From positions 6,141,411-6,205,410 of the forward strand of contig NZ_CP054839.1 of assembly GCF_018141105.1 (NCBI RefSeq): DNA of 64,000 nucleotides, written 5' to 3'. This document shows positions 1 through 7,776 of the stretch, in pieces. Numbering within the stretch: the first letter of the stretch is position 1; every line of letters starts with the position of its first letter. Origin of the DNA: Saccharopolyspora erythraea. GTDB lineage: Bacteria > Actinomycetota > Actinomycetes > Mycobacteriales > Pseudonocardiaceae. Below the pieces are notes generated by a model. The model did not search any database and was not told the DNA's origin. It saw nothing but the letters and a program-made list of their open reading frames with translations. A program made the position numbers and the translations under genes.

Positions 1-114
1 ACCGCCGTCTGGGTGAAGTGCTCGCTCTGGGACAACAACCCTTTCGATCTGGACGTGTGTGCGGAAGAGACCCGGAACGGGCCAGGCACCAATCGGACGC
101 GAGGGGAAACGCCG

Positions 115-477
115 ATGAGATTCACTCGACGGGCAGGACGAGCCGGAGTCGCCGTCGCTGCCGCGGTGACGCTGGCGACCACCGGCGCCCTGACCGCGCC
201 GCAGGCCTCGGCCGCTGAAGCCTGCCGACCCCATGGCCTGTGTCTGTACTACAACACCGGATTCAACGACATGAGGTTCGTGACCGAGCGAACCGGAGTC
301 GGCTGTTGGACCCTCCTCGTCTACGGGCTCCGCGAACACGTCAACTCCTACCGCAACAACCTGCCCGTTTACGTGGATTTCTTCGACGCCAACGGAAATC
401 TCGCTTGGAGAATCCGTCCCGGCGGCAGCAGCTCAGACAGCAGGCCGTTCGCGGGCGAGTACGCGGTCTGCACCTAG
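115..477 (+). CDS. secreted peptidase inhibitor I36-like protein
   Basis: A 120-residue exported protein. I start at the ATG at 115 because GAGGGG lies 8 bases upstream and the N-terminus is then a standard Sec signal: an arginine-rich stretch, an alanine/valine/leucine core, and an AxA cleavage site near residue 33. The mature part is about 87 residues and has four cysteines, the first two in a CxxxxxxC-Y-Y arrangement. This is typical of the small secreted actinobacterial proteins annotated as peptidase inhibitor family I36. The family includes inhibitors of secreted metalloproteases, but the target here is inferred only from that similarity. The gene stands alone, facing the end of the short-chain dehydrogenase gene. 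An in-frame extension to position 13 lacks coding character and would bury the signal peptide. Confidence 0.72.
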   Translation: MRFTRRAGRAGVAVAAAVTLATTGALTAPQASAAEACRPHGLCLYYNTGFNDMRFVTERTGVGCWTLLVYGLREHVNSYRNNLPVYVDFFDANGNLAWRIRPGGSSSDSRPFAGEYAVCT

Positions 478-547
478 CGCGCTGCCTCGGCGGCCCTCCC
501 TCGGAAACCACTCCGAGTGAGGATGCAAGAAGCGAGGCTGCGGGCGG

Positions 548-1297
548 TCAGACCTGGTTGAGGCCGCCGTCGACGAAGAGTTCGGTACCGGTGACGAAAC
601 TGCTTTGGTCGCCGGCGAGGAAGAGCGCCGCGTCGGCTGCCTCATCTGGGCGGCCCATGCGGCCCAGGGGAACCTGGCTCGCGAACAAGCCCCACAGCTT
701 GGCCGCCTCATCCGGATTGGGGGCCAGACCAGCGCTGCCAGGTGTTGCGATGGGCCCGGGGACCAGCGTGTTGACACGGATCTTGCGATGCCTGAGCTCA
801 TTGGCCCAGGTTCGGGAAAAAGAACGGATGGCTGCCTTGGACGCGGCATAGACGCCGAACGCTTCGCCACCGGAACCCGCCGCGGTGGAGCCGGTGAGGA
901 TCACCGAGGCTCCGTCATTCAGCAGGGGAAGCGCCTTTTGGACGGTGAAGAGCATGCCCCTCGCGTTGGTGCCGAAGATGGTGTCGAAGTGCTCTTCGGT
1001 GACCTGCTCCAGGGTGGAGAACTCGCCACCGCCGGCGTTGGCGAAGAGCACATCCACCCGCCGCCCCTGGTCGGCGACGGCAGCGTAAAGCCGGTCGATA
1101 TCGGCGAGATCGGACACATCGCCCCGGACTCCCGTGGCGTTCGAACCGATCTCGGACAGTGCAGCATCAAGCGCCTCCTGCCGTCGCCCGGTAATGAACA
1201 CATGCGCGCCCTCGGCTGCGAATCGCTTAGCGCTGGCCAATCCGATTCCACTGTTGCCGCCGGTGACGATGGCGGTCTTTCCGTCAAGTTGCCCCAT
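548..1297 (-). CDS. SDR family NAD(P)-dependent oxidoreductase
   Basis: A 249-residue classical short-chain dehydrogenase/reductase of normal length. The TGxxxGIG cofactor loop is at residues 12-19, the NAG motif at 87-89, the catalytic serine near 137, and the YxxxK pair at Y150 and K154. The C-terminus ends in the usual FVTGTELFVDGG substrate-lid region. The protein is soluble and cytosolic; the substrate cannot be read from the sequence. The gene starts 6 bases downstream of the stop of an Rrf2-family regulator and the two are almost certainly co-transcribed. The Rrf2/SDR pairing is common in bacteria, and the SDR is often the main target of the regulator. A palindromic operator precedes the pair. 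Confidence 0.92.
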   Translation of the reverse strand: MGQLDGKTAIVTGGNSGIGLASAKRFAAEGAHVFITGRRQEALDAALSEIGSNATGVRGDVSDLADIDRLYAAVADQGRRVDVLFANAGGGEFSTLEQVTEEHFDTIFGTNARGMLFTVQKALPLLNDGASVILTGSTAAGSGGEAFGVYAASKAAIRSFSRTWANELRHRKIRVNTLVPGPIATPGSAGLAPNPDEAAKLWGLFASQVPLGRMGRPDEAADAALFLAGDQSSFVTGTELFVDGGLNQV

Positions 1298-1303
1298 GGC
1301 GGA

Positions 1304-1756
1304 TCAATGCTCCAGTTCTGTGAGATCTGAGCTGGCCAAGACATCGCTGAACACATCGGCCAGCGTTATGTGCTCCAACTCGGCGCGAACGGCCTCCTCG
1401 ACTCGCGCGTACGCGAGACGCATCACGGGCCGGATACCGGAACCGATCGGACAGTCGAGATTGGGCTCAGAGCGGTGCACGGCGAACAGCGGCGCCGGCT
1501 CGATCGCCTCGTACACGTCCCGCAGGGTCATGTCTTCCAGCGGTCTGGCAAGTACCCATCCCGCCTCAGCGCCCCGACGAGAGTGCACCAGCCCGGCATC
1601 GCGCATCCGGCCGAGCAGCCGCCGGATCACGACGGGGTTGGTATTGACGCTCCCCGCGATCCTCTCGGACGTCGCGACTCCACCCTCACGTCGATGGTGC
1701 AGTTCGATCCACGTCAGAGCGTGCGCCGCCACGGTGAGCTGACTGTTGCCCGCCAC
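1304..1756 (-). CDS. Rrf2 family transcriptional regulator
   Basis: A 150-residue winged-helix regulator of the Rrf2 family. An N-terminal helix-turn-helix (about residues 26-60, with the typical NPVVIRRLLGRMRDAGLV recognition and wing region) is followed by a dimerisation helix. Iron-sulfur members such as IscR and NsrR carry three clustered cysteines. This protein has only one (C102), so it probably does not hold a cluster and is closer to the YwnA/CymR type. It precedes the SDR gene by 6 bases in the same operon. A perfect inverted repeat lies about 20 bases upstream of the start codon, which suggests autoregulation. The signal is unknown. Confidence 0.9.
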   Translation of the reverse strand: MAGNSQLTVAAHALTWIELHHRREGGVATSERIAGSVNTNPVVIRRLLGRMRDAGLVHSRRGAEAGWVLARPLEDMTLRDVYEAIEPAPLFAVHRSEPNLDCPIGSGIRPVMRLAYARVEEAVRAELEHITLADVFSDVLASSDLTELEH

Positions 1757-1774
1757 CAGACCACCCCCTCCAAA

Positions 1775-1791
1775 GTAACCATAATGGTTAC
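1775..1791. promoter_or_regulatory. palindromic operator of the Rrf2-SDR operon
   Basis: Perfect 17-base palindrome GTAACCAT-A-ATGGTTAC, 18 bases upstream of the Rrf2 start codon on the minus strand. Its size and AT-rich centre match Rrf2-family operators. That it is the binding site is inferred from position and symmetry. Confidence 0.75.
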
Positions 1792-1809
1792 ATCGAATGT
1801 CGTCAAAGG

Positions 1810-2257
1810 CTCAACCGGCGTCAACCTCGACCCCGGCACCGTGCGCTTGCTCGCCGAGGAGGTGGGCAACATCCGCTACATCAAGGACTCCAGCGCGAAC
1901 TGGGAGCAAGCGCTGCGGCTGATCCACCACCACAGCGACGTGATCGGGACGTTCATCGGGTGGGACGCCTACATCTACAGCGCGCTCGCCGAAGGCGCCG
2001 CGGGCGTCATGGCGGGGGCGGCGAACGTCGTGCCGCACGAGATCGTCGAGGTCAGCCGGCTCGTCGCCGAGGGCGACCTGACCGGGGCCCTGTCCCGCTG
2101 GAAGGCCCTGTACCCCGTGATCGACGCGATGATCTCGGTGCCGTTCATCGCCGCCGTCAAGGCGGGACTCGAGTTGCAGGGTGAGTCCGCAGGAGTTCCG
2201 CGTAGTCCGATGGGCGCCCTGCCCGCCGAGCGGTCGATCGCATCCGGCACTCGCTGA
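1810..2257 (+). pseudogene. 5'-truncated dihydrodipicolinate synthase (DapA) family gene
   Basis: The reading frame shows the C-terminal half of a DapA-family aldolase (DHDPS, N-acetylneuraminate lyase and relatives). It begins at the region normally found in the middle of the barrel (STGVNLDP) and includes the IRYIKDSS motif with the Schiff-base lysine. The N-terminal half of roughly 130-140 residues, with the pyruvate-binding GTTGE region, is absent. Upstream sequence goes directly into the Rrf2 promoter, so a deletion or rearrangement joined the two near position 1805. The fragment ends 25 bases before the AGCS symporter gene. The intact gene was probably the first gene of an operon feeding on an imported amino acid or keto-acid compound. 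Confidence 0.8.
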
Positions 2258-2282
2258 CCCGACTCGTGCCGGAGGTGGCCTG

Positions 2283-3779
2283 ATGGACCTGACGGAGATC
2301 CTGTCGAACGTCTCGGACGCGATCTGGGCACCGATGGCCTACGTGGTGCTCGGACTCGGGATCGCGTACACGATCGCGACCAGAGGGGTCCAGTTCCGCC
2401 GGATTCCGGACATGATCCGGCAGCTGCGGGAGACCAACGACGATGAGGGCGGGCTCTCGTCCTTCCAGGCGCTCGTCCTCGCCCTGGCCAGCCGGGTCGG
2501 CGTCGGCAGCATCGCCGGTGTCGCGACCGCCATCGCCGCCGGCGGACCTGGAGCGCTCTTCTGGATGGCCGCTACGGGCATCGTCGGCTGCACCGTCGGG
2601 TACGCCGAGGCCACCCTCGCGCAGACGTTCAAGCGTCAGGTGGACGACGAGGACCGCAAGAAGGCCAACGAGGACATCGGCGGCATGCCGTACTACATCA
2701 AGCACGGCCTTCGCCTTCCGCTGGTCGGCGGCATCGTGGCCGTGCTCGGCCTGGTCGGCTACGGCTTCGTGTTCCCCGGCTTCCAAGTCAGCACCATCGC
2801 TTCGAGCGCACAGGTGGCGTTCGACCTCCCGAAGTGGGTTCCCGCGGTCCTCGTGACCGGACTGATCGCGGCGGTGATCTTCGGCGGCACCACGCGGATC
2901 GTCAAGGTGACGCAGACCCTGGTCCCCGTGCTCGCGATCGGGTACCTCCTCCTGGCGCTCGGCGTGATCTTCGCGAACCTCGACCGCGTGCCCGAAGCGA
3001 CCCTCCTGATCGTGCGGTCCGCCTTCGGCGTCGATCCCGTGCTGGGCGGCATCGCCGGTGCCGCCGTCGCGTGGGGCGTGCGCCGAGCCGTCTTCGCCTC
3101 GGCCAACGGCCTCGGAGAGGCCACGTTCGCGGCAGCCGCCGCCCGCACCTCCCACCCCGGCAAGCAGGGCCTCGTCCAGACCTTCAGCATCTACATCGAC
3201 GTGCTGCTCATCTGCATGGCCACCGGGCTCATGATGGTCATCTCGGGGAAGTTCAACGTCTCGGACAGCTCCAGCGGCTTCCTCGTCAACAACCTGCCCG
3301 GCGTCGAGGCCGGACCGAACTGGGTGCAGGCGGCGATCGACACCCTCGTTCCCGGGTGGGGCGCCGGATTCGTCGCCGTGGCAGTGCTGCTCTTCGGCTT
3401 CACATGCCTGCTGCTCTACTACTACGTCGCCAACTCGAACCTGCTCTTCCTCCTCGACGGCAAGCGCGGACCGCGCCTACAGCTGGTGCTCAAGCTGGGC
3501 ACCCTCGCCATCGTCTTCATCGGCTCGGTCGTGAACGCCGAGCTGGTCTGGGCCGTGGGCGACATCGGGCTCGGGCTCATCGCGTGGATCAACCTCACCT
3601 GCCTCGCCCTGCTCTTCCCGATGGTCTCCAAGATCTGGCGCGACTACGAGCGCCAGCGCAAGCAAGGACTCGATCCGGTGTTCGACCCGAAGGCGTTGAA
3701 CATCCGCGGTGCCGACTTCTGGGAGCGCGACGAGGTGCTCACCTCAGAGCACGAGAAGCGACGCGCCGACGGACACTAG
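2283..3779 (+). CDS. AGCS family sodium:alanine symporter
   Basis: A 498-residue polytopic membrane protein of the amino acid carrier (AGCS, alsT/dagA) family, importing alanine, glycine or a related amino acid with sodium. Start at ATG 2283, with GGAGGTGG ending 4 bases upstream. About ten hydrophobic segments are visible, along with family landmarks: an SSFQALVLALASRVGVGSIAGVATAI region after the first helix pair, the GPGALFWM segment, and the GLGEATFAAAAARTSHPGKQG loop. The length is normal and there is no frameshift. The gene follows the truncated dapA-family gene and may once have been co-transcribed with it. A GRGGVGIGSI-like motif that is usually GNIAGVA is slightly altered here (RVGVGSIAGVA). 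Confidence 0.9.
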   Translation: MDLTEILSNVSDAIWAPMAYVVLGLGIAYTIATRGVQFRRIPDMIRQLRETNDDEGGLSSFQALVLALASRVGVGSIAGVATAIAAGGPGALFWMAATGIVGCTVGYAEATLAQTFKRQVDDEDRKKANEDIGGMPYYIKHGLRLPLVGGIVAVLGLVGYGFVFPGFQVSTIASSAQVAFDLPKWVPAVLVTGLIAAVIFGGTTRIVKVTQTLVPVLAIGYLLLALGVIFANLDRVPEATLLIVRSAFGVDPVLGGIAGAAVAWGVRRAVFASANGLGEATFAAAAARTSHPGKQGLVQTFSIYIDVLLICMATGLMMVISGKFNVSDSSSGFLVNNLPGVEAGPNWVQAAIDTLVPGWGAGFVAVAVLLFGFTCLLLYYYVANSNLLFLLDGKRGPRLQLVLKLGTLAIVFIGSVVNAELVWAVGDIGLGLIAWINLTCLALLFPMVSKIWRDYERQRKQGLDPVFDPKALNIRGADFWERDEVLTSEHEKRRADGH

Positions 3780-4187
3780 CCGAAGATGTGCGCCAGGCAC
3801 GGCACGTCGGGTCCGGCGGGACAGAGCCCCCACCGCACCCGGCGTGCCGCACCGCACGTGACGCCAACCTGACCCAGGGTGACCGATCACCAAACTCCGC
3901 GGCACACCCCACCCAGGCGGAGCGGGCCGTTTTTGCTGCGTGAACACCGAGGGTGGTCCTGTCTGTCCCCCGATAACCAAGGCCTTCTTCCGCCCCCATT
4001 TCCCCGCCACCGGTTGGTTGAGTGACAGAGGTGAGCGACGAAGGACAGCTCACGCGGAATCCAGAAAGGCGGTGGTGGCCTCGCTGGCGCCCTGCCCAGC
4101 CCGAACGGTGTTCGCTGGAACGCCCGGCACCCACCGCCTACGTTGGAGTGGAGGACACGCACGCCCGTGTTCGTCTGAACCTGCGCT
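3780..4187. other. gene-free stretch between the AGCS gene and IS630
   Basis: No reading frame here looks like a known protein, and codon-position bias is weak in all frames. The stretch may hold decayed insertion-sequence DNA, but I could not match it to any family. Nothing firm can be stated. Confidence 0.4.
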
Positions 4188-4219
4188 TAATGATCTTTCG
4201 GTATTTGGGTGATCTTGGT

Positions 4220-4810
4220 TCATAGGCGGAGGCCGGTGTGTTCGAGGAAGGAGTAGCACAGTTGGTAGCTGTTGCCGATGCGTTCCAGTCCGGTCTCCGC
4301 AGCGGCATGAGCTTCATCGATGACGTTGGGGCAGAGGTTGGCCAGTTCGGTGGCTTTGAGGTTGCCCCAGACCTGTTCGACCGGGTTGAGGTCGGGTGCG
4401 TATCCGGGAAGTCGTTCGACGACAAGCCAATGCCGCTGTGTGGCCAGCCAGGCTTTCATGGCTTTGGACCGGTGGGCGGGCAGCCCGTCCCAGATCAGCG
4501 TGACCGGCTCTCCGTCGAGGTGGGTGTGCAGGTCGGTGAGGAACTCGATCAGGGAGGTGGTGTTGTAGCTGTCCTCCTTGATCTGAAACACAAACACCGC
4601 TGCACTGCGATCCTGTCGGTAGGCCAGCGCGCCGGACATCGACATGCGCTTCCAGGAGAACCGGTGCCGCAGCACCGGGGTCTGGCCTCGTGGCGCCCAG
4701 GTGGCCCTCACCGCGGGCAGCAGAGAGAAACCGCTTTCGTCTTGGAAGCAGATCCAGGCTCCTCGGCGCCGGGCCCCCTTTTTATCCGCGGCCACTCGGC
4801 CTTGACCCAT
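4220..4810 (-). CDS. IS630 transposase, catalytic frame (orfB)
   Basis: A second frame of up to 196 residues holding the DDE/RNase H-like catalytic domain: ICFQDESGFSL supplies the first Asp-Glu, LIWDGLPAHRS the second Asp, and DLNPVEQVWGNLK the final Glu. All three acidic positions are intact. Its true N-terminus is made by -1 frameshifting from orfA at the A5G5 run, because the first 12 or so codons before KKGARRRGAW do not resemble the family. Together the frames give a transposase of about 360 residues. Confidence 0.85.
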   Translation of the reverse strand: MGQGRVAADKKGARRRGAWICFQDESGFSLLPAVRATWAPRGQTPVLRHRFSWKRMSMSGALAYRQDRSAAVFVFQIKEDSYNTTSLIEFLTDLHTHLDGEPVTLIWDGLPAHRSKAMKAWLATQRHWLVVERLPGYAPDLNPVEQVWGNLKATELANLCPNVIDEAHAAAETGLERIGNSYQLCYSFLEHTGLRL

Positions 4811-5295
4811 TCCTCGATCGCCTCGTCATCGCGCTCGGCGGCTTTGCGCGCCGGACGCTGGCGACTCCAGCCCAACCGCTCGCGCAGGATCGTCCAGGTC
4901 TGCGTGAGCGAATACCGGACACCGGTGAGGCGTTCAATCACCTCAGCCACCCGGGCCAACGTCCACATCTCAGTAGAAAACCCGTTGGCACGTGGGCCTC
5001 TGAGCAACTCCGCCTCCACCTCGGCCAGCTGTTCATCGGACAGCCTGGGCACCCGCCCGGCACGACCGGCACCGGCCAGCCCTTCACGACCACCGGCCGA
5101 CCACGCCCGGTACCACTTCGACACGGTCTGCGCCGACACCCCCAACGTCGAAGCCACATCGACCTGCCGCTCGCCGCGATCGAACATCTCCGCCGCTCGC
5201 ATCCGCCGCTGGCGCAACGCCTCGAAATCCCGTCTAGCAGCAACAGGTTTGCTCTCACGGGCCTGCTTGCCCGTCGATCGTGAAGACTTCGGCAC
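4708..5295 (-). CDS. IS630 transposase, N-terminal frame (orfA)
   Basis: The 195-residue first frame of the split transposase. It contains a homeodomain-like helix-turn-helix (about residues 25-60, RQVDVASTLGVSAQTVSKWYRAW) and a second winged-helix segment (about 85-140) that bind the element ends. The frame leaves the conserved path after IKRGP, where the minus strand reads A5G5 (about 4780-4789). A -1 slip on AAA or GGG at that run joins it to orfB, as seen in other IS630 members that use programmed frameshifting. A simple mutation cannot be excluded. Confidence 0.85.
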   Translation of the reverse strand: MPKSSRSTGKQARESKPVAARRDFEALRQRRMRAAEMFDRGERQVDVASTLGVSAQTVSKWYRAWSAGGREGLAGAGRAGRVPRLSDEQLAEVEAELLRGPRANGFSTEMWTLARVAEVIERLTGVRYSLTQTWTILRERLGWSRQRPARKAAERDDEAIEEWVKAEWPRIKRGPGAEEPGSASKTKAVSLCCPR

Positions 5296-5377
5296 ACCAC
5301 GATCATCTCACCGCACAACACAAACCACGCACAGCGACTCGCCCTATTACCGAAAGATCATTAATGGTGCCGACGTC

Positions 5378-5881
5378 TCACGGGTTTGGCTTTCGAGGTG
5401 GGGCCTGATCGATCTGTTCGCGAAGGATGTCGCCGTGTCCTGCGTGCCGGGCGAATTCTTCGATCATGGCCAGCAGGGTCCATCGCATGCTGACTGTTCC
5501 TTCACGGGGGTTGTCCTTGGTGTCGTCGAGGTCGAAGCGGGCGGCGATCTCACGTGATCGTCGGCTCGCGCGTTCGAACTCGGCGATCACGTCAGCCAAG
5601 GGCTCGTCGTCTGTGACGGTGAAGGTTCCCTCGTCCCGGTTCGAGTATCCGTCACATTCGGATTCGTCGAGTCCCGCCCAGAACCGTTGGAACCAGATCC
5701 GTTCGGCGGCCGCGGCATGCTTGATCAACGAGATCGGTGTCGTCAGTGAAGCGACGAGTCGGCGTCGGGCATCCGCTTCGGAGAGGCCGCGTACGGTCTC
5801 GATCAGGGCTTCGCGGTTGCGATCGAGCATGTTTTCGATGATCGCTCGCTCGATGCCGTTGGTAATTCTGTTGCTACTCAT
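5378..5881 (-). CDS. DinB family protein (DUF664-like)
   Basis: A 167-residue protein with the DinB/YfiT-like four-helix bundle. The metal-ligand histidines expected in this fold are visible: one in LIKHAAAAERIWFQ (about residue 54) and two in FARHAGHGDILRE near the C-terminus. The FARHAGHGDILREQID ending is characteristic of actinobacterial DUF664 proteins. Members bind a divalent metal; some are mycothiol- or bacillithiol-dependent transferases, but no activity can be assigned here. Likely cytosolic. The gene is monocistronic, reading away from the small-protein/MFS operon, and ends 16 bases before IS630 copy A. Confidence 0.87.
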   Translation of the reverse strand: MSSNRITNGIERAIIENMLDRNREALIETVRGLSEADARRRLVASLTTPISLIKHAAAAERIWFQRFWAGLDESECDGYSNRDEGTFTVTDDEPLADVIAEFERASRRSREIAARFDLDDTKDNPREGTVSMRWTLLAMIEEFARHAGHGDILREQIDQAPPRKPNP

Positions 5882-6375
5882 GGGATTTCACTCCGTTCTC
5901 TTGCGCTCCGAAGAACTGTGCGGTCTCACGTCCGATGGGTGTGGTTGGCGACAAGGCGGCGATTCGACGCGGGACTTCGAGGACAGGGACGATGCACTCA
6001 GAAGCTGAAACCAGTTGGAACGTCGAGGCATTCGCTGTGCTCAGCGCTTTGATGCGCAAGAAGCGTGTCGACGCGGGCAGAACTGAAACACCGCAGCCAA
6101 GATCAGTCGCCGGGCAGATCCGGCGAAGGCGCTGACCCAGCATCCTAGCGCGTCCTCAAGGGTGGGGGTCGATACGGTCGGCGAAGTAGGTGACTACACC
6201 TTCGGCAGCCATGCCGAAGGCGGAGCCGACCGCCGACCCCGGCTACCACGCGGCAGCCATGTCGGTCATGTTCCCCGGCTTTGTACGAGCAGCCAGAGCA
6301 CGACCACGGTCCCCGCCCAACCGCAGCCGGAAACCAACAGCACGGCAGCGGTACCACGCCCGCCAGGGAACGCCG
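5882..6375. other. intergenic region with a 9-bp hairpin
   Basis: No gene supported. It must hold the promoter of the DinB-family gene (minus) and of the small-protein/MFS operon (plus). A hairpin with 9-base arms CCTTCGGCA/TGCCGAAGG and a 4-base loop lies at 6199-6220. It has no T-tract. Confidence 0.45.
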
Positions 6376-6588
6376 ATGTCACCGTCCGGGATCGAGTTCG
6401 ACCCGGACGCGGCCTGGCTTTGGTTGCACCTCAACGAGGGAGGACGGGTCCGCCGCATGGCGGGCCCCGCCCTCGTCCGGCTCTACCTGTACGAACGTGG
6501 GCTGGTCCGGATCGAGATCCGCTTCCTCTCCGCGGACTCCGGCTCGGGCGACGCGGCGGACAGCGAACTCACCATGACGACGAATTGA
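6376..6588 (+). CDS. small hypothetical protein ahead of MFS gene
   Basis: A 70-residue protein of unknown function. I start at ATG 6376 (AGGGAA about 7 bases upstream); upstream in-frame codons lack coding bias, while the codons after 6376 are strongly GC3-biased. It is soluble, with a beta-rich middle (VRLYLYERGLVRIEIRFLS) and an acidic, serine-rich tail. I recognise no domain. The stop is 6 bases before the GTG of the MFS gene, so it is the first gene of that operon. Confidence 0.55.
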   Translation: MSPSGIEFDPDAAWLWLHLNEGGRVRRMAGPALVRLYLYERGLVRIEIRFLSADSGSGDAADSELTMTTN

Positions 6589-6594
6589 GACGAC

Positions 6595-7776
6595 GTGCGC
6601 ATCTACACCAACGTCCTCGCGGCTCCGCATGCCAAGCACCTCATCATCAGCAACCTCGTGGGCCGGCTGCCCAACGGGATGGGGGCGCTGGCGATCGTGC
6701 TGTTCCTCCGGGGACACGAAGTCGGTTATCTCCCGATCGGCGTGCTCACGGCGGCGTACGCGCTGGCGTCTGCCATCGGCGGCCCGGTTCTGGGCCGGCT
6801 GGTGGACCACCACGGCCAGCCCACCGTGCTCACCGTCGCAGCACTGGGCTCCGGCGCGGGGTTCGCCCTGCTCGCGATGTCGGAGGGCAACCTCATCGTG
6901 GCCGGTGTCGCGGTGGTCATCGCCGGTCTGCTCACTCCCCCGCTCGAACCCTGTCTGCGCAGCCTGTGGCCGAGCGTGCTGCCCAGTGAGGCTGCGGTCG
7001 CCGGGGCGTACGCGCTCGACGCGGCTCTGCAAGAGGTGATCTTCGTCGCGGGGCCGCTGCTGGTGATCGGCGTGATCTCGCTTGCGGGCGAGACCGGCGC
7101 GGTGTGGGTGACCGGCCTGGTGGCGGTCGCCGGCACGCTCGCCTTCGTCGCCGCACGGCCGGTCCGGACCTGGCGCGCCGAACCCCGCACACCGCACTGG
7201 GCCGGCCCATTGCGGTCGGCGCCGCTGCGGGTGTTGCTGGTCTCGCTCCTCTGCGTCGGCACCGCGATCGGCGTGCTGAACATCGTGGCCGCGGCCTACG
7301 GGGAACACGTGCATCAGCCGGGGCTTGCCGGCTACCTGCTCGGAGCGAACGCGCTGGGCGCCCTGATCGGCGGTCTGGTCTACGGCGCCCGCGCCTGGCC
7401 GGGCACGAACCGCGGCCGAATGGCGTGGCTGCTGGGTGCGCTCGCCGTCTGCTACTGGCCCCTGGCCAGCGTGGCCGCTCCCCCGGTGATGCTCGGTCTC
7501 GCGCTGATCAGCGGCCTGTTCCTCGCCCCCGTGCTGGCCTGCGGATTCGTCATCGTCGGCGAGGTCGCCCCGACCGGTACCGTGACCGAGGCCTTCGCAT
7601 GGGTGGTCACGATCTTCGTGGCGGGCAACTCGCTGGGTTCGGCGGTCGCCGGCGTCGTGGTGCAGAACTCCGGTCTCGGCACGGCGTTCCTGCTCCCCGC
7701 GATCGCGGGTACCGCCGCCGCGGCAGTCGTCGCGCTGTCCTCCCACTACCGGTCCGCGGTCGCGGCCCGGCCATGA
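6595..7776 (+). CDS. MFS transporter
   Basis: A 393-residue major facilitator with about 12 hydrophobic segments in two halves. A GxLxDRxG-type loop is reduced to GRLVDHHGQP between helices 2 and 3 (about residues 66-75), a weak version of MFS motif A. The GTG start at 6595 follows the small gene by 6 bases, and the stop overlaps the HAD gene start (ATGA). The close linkage to a HAD phosphatase and HisG suggests a role linked to a phosphorylated or nucleotide-derived metabolite, or export of a product. The substrate is not evident from the sequence. Confidence 0.85.
   Translation: MRIYTNVLAAPHAKHLIISNLVGRLPNGMGALAIVLFLRGHEVGYLPIGVLTAAYALASAIGGPVLGRLVDHHGQPTVLTVAALGSGAGFALLAMSEGNLIVAGVAVVIAGLLTPPLEPCLRSLWPSVLPSEAAVAGAYALDAALQEVIFVAGPLLVIGVISLAGETGAVWVTGLVAVAGTLAFVAARPVRTWRAEPRTPHWAGPLRSAPLRVLLVSLLCVGTAIGVLNIVAAAYGEHVHQPGLAGYLLGANALGALIGGLVYGARAWPGTNRGRMAWLLGALAVCYWPLASVAAPPVMLGLALISGLFLAPVLACGFVIVGEVAPTGTVTEAFAWVVTIFVAGNSLGSAVAGVVVQNSGLGTAFLLPAIAGTAAAAVVALSSHYRSAVAARP

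Larger units (their letters stand above)
4190..5361 (-). mobile_element. IS630-family insertion sequence, copy A
   Basis: A complete 1172-bp element. The terminal inverted repeats are ATGATCTTTCGGTATTTGGG (4190-4209) and the complement of ATGATCTTTCGGTAATAGGG (5342-5361), with 18 of 20 bases identical. TA dinucleotides flank both ends (4188-4189 and 5362-5363), the target duplication expected for IS630. It carries two overlapping minus-strand frames that together make a full transposase. It is inserted 16 bases downstream of the DinB-family stop codon and so does not interrupt that gene. The ends are intact, which suggests a recent or still mobile copy. Confidence 0.93.
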
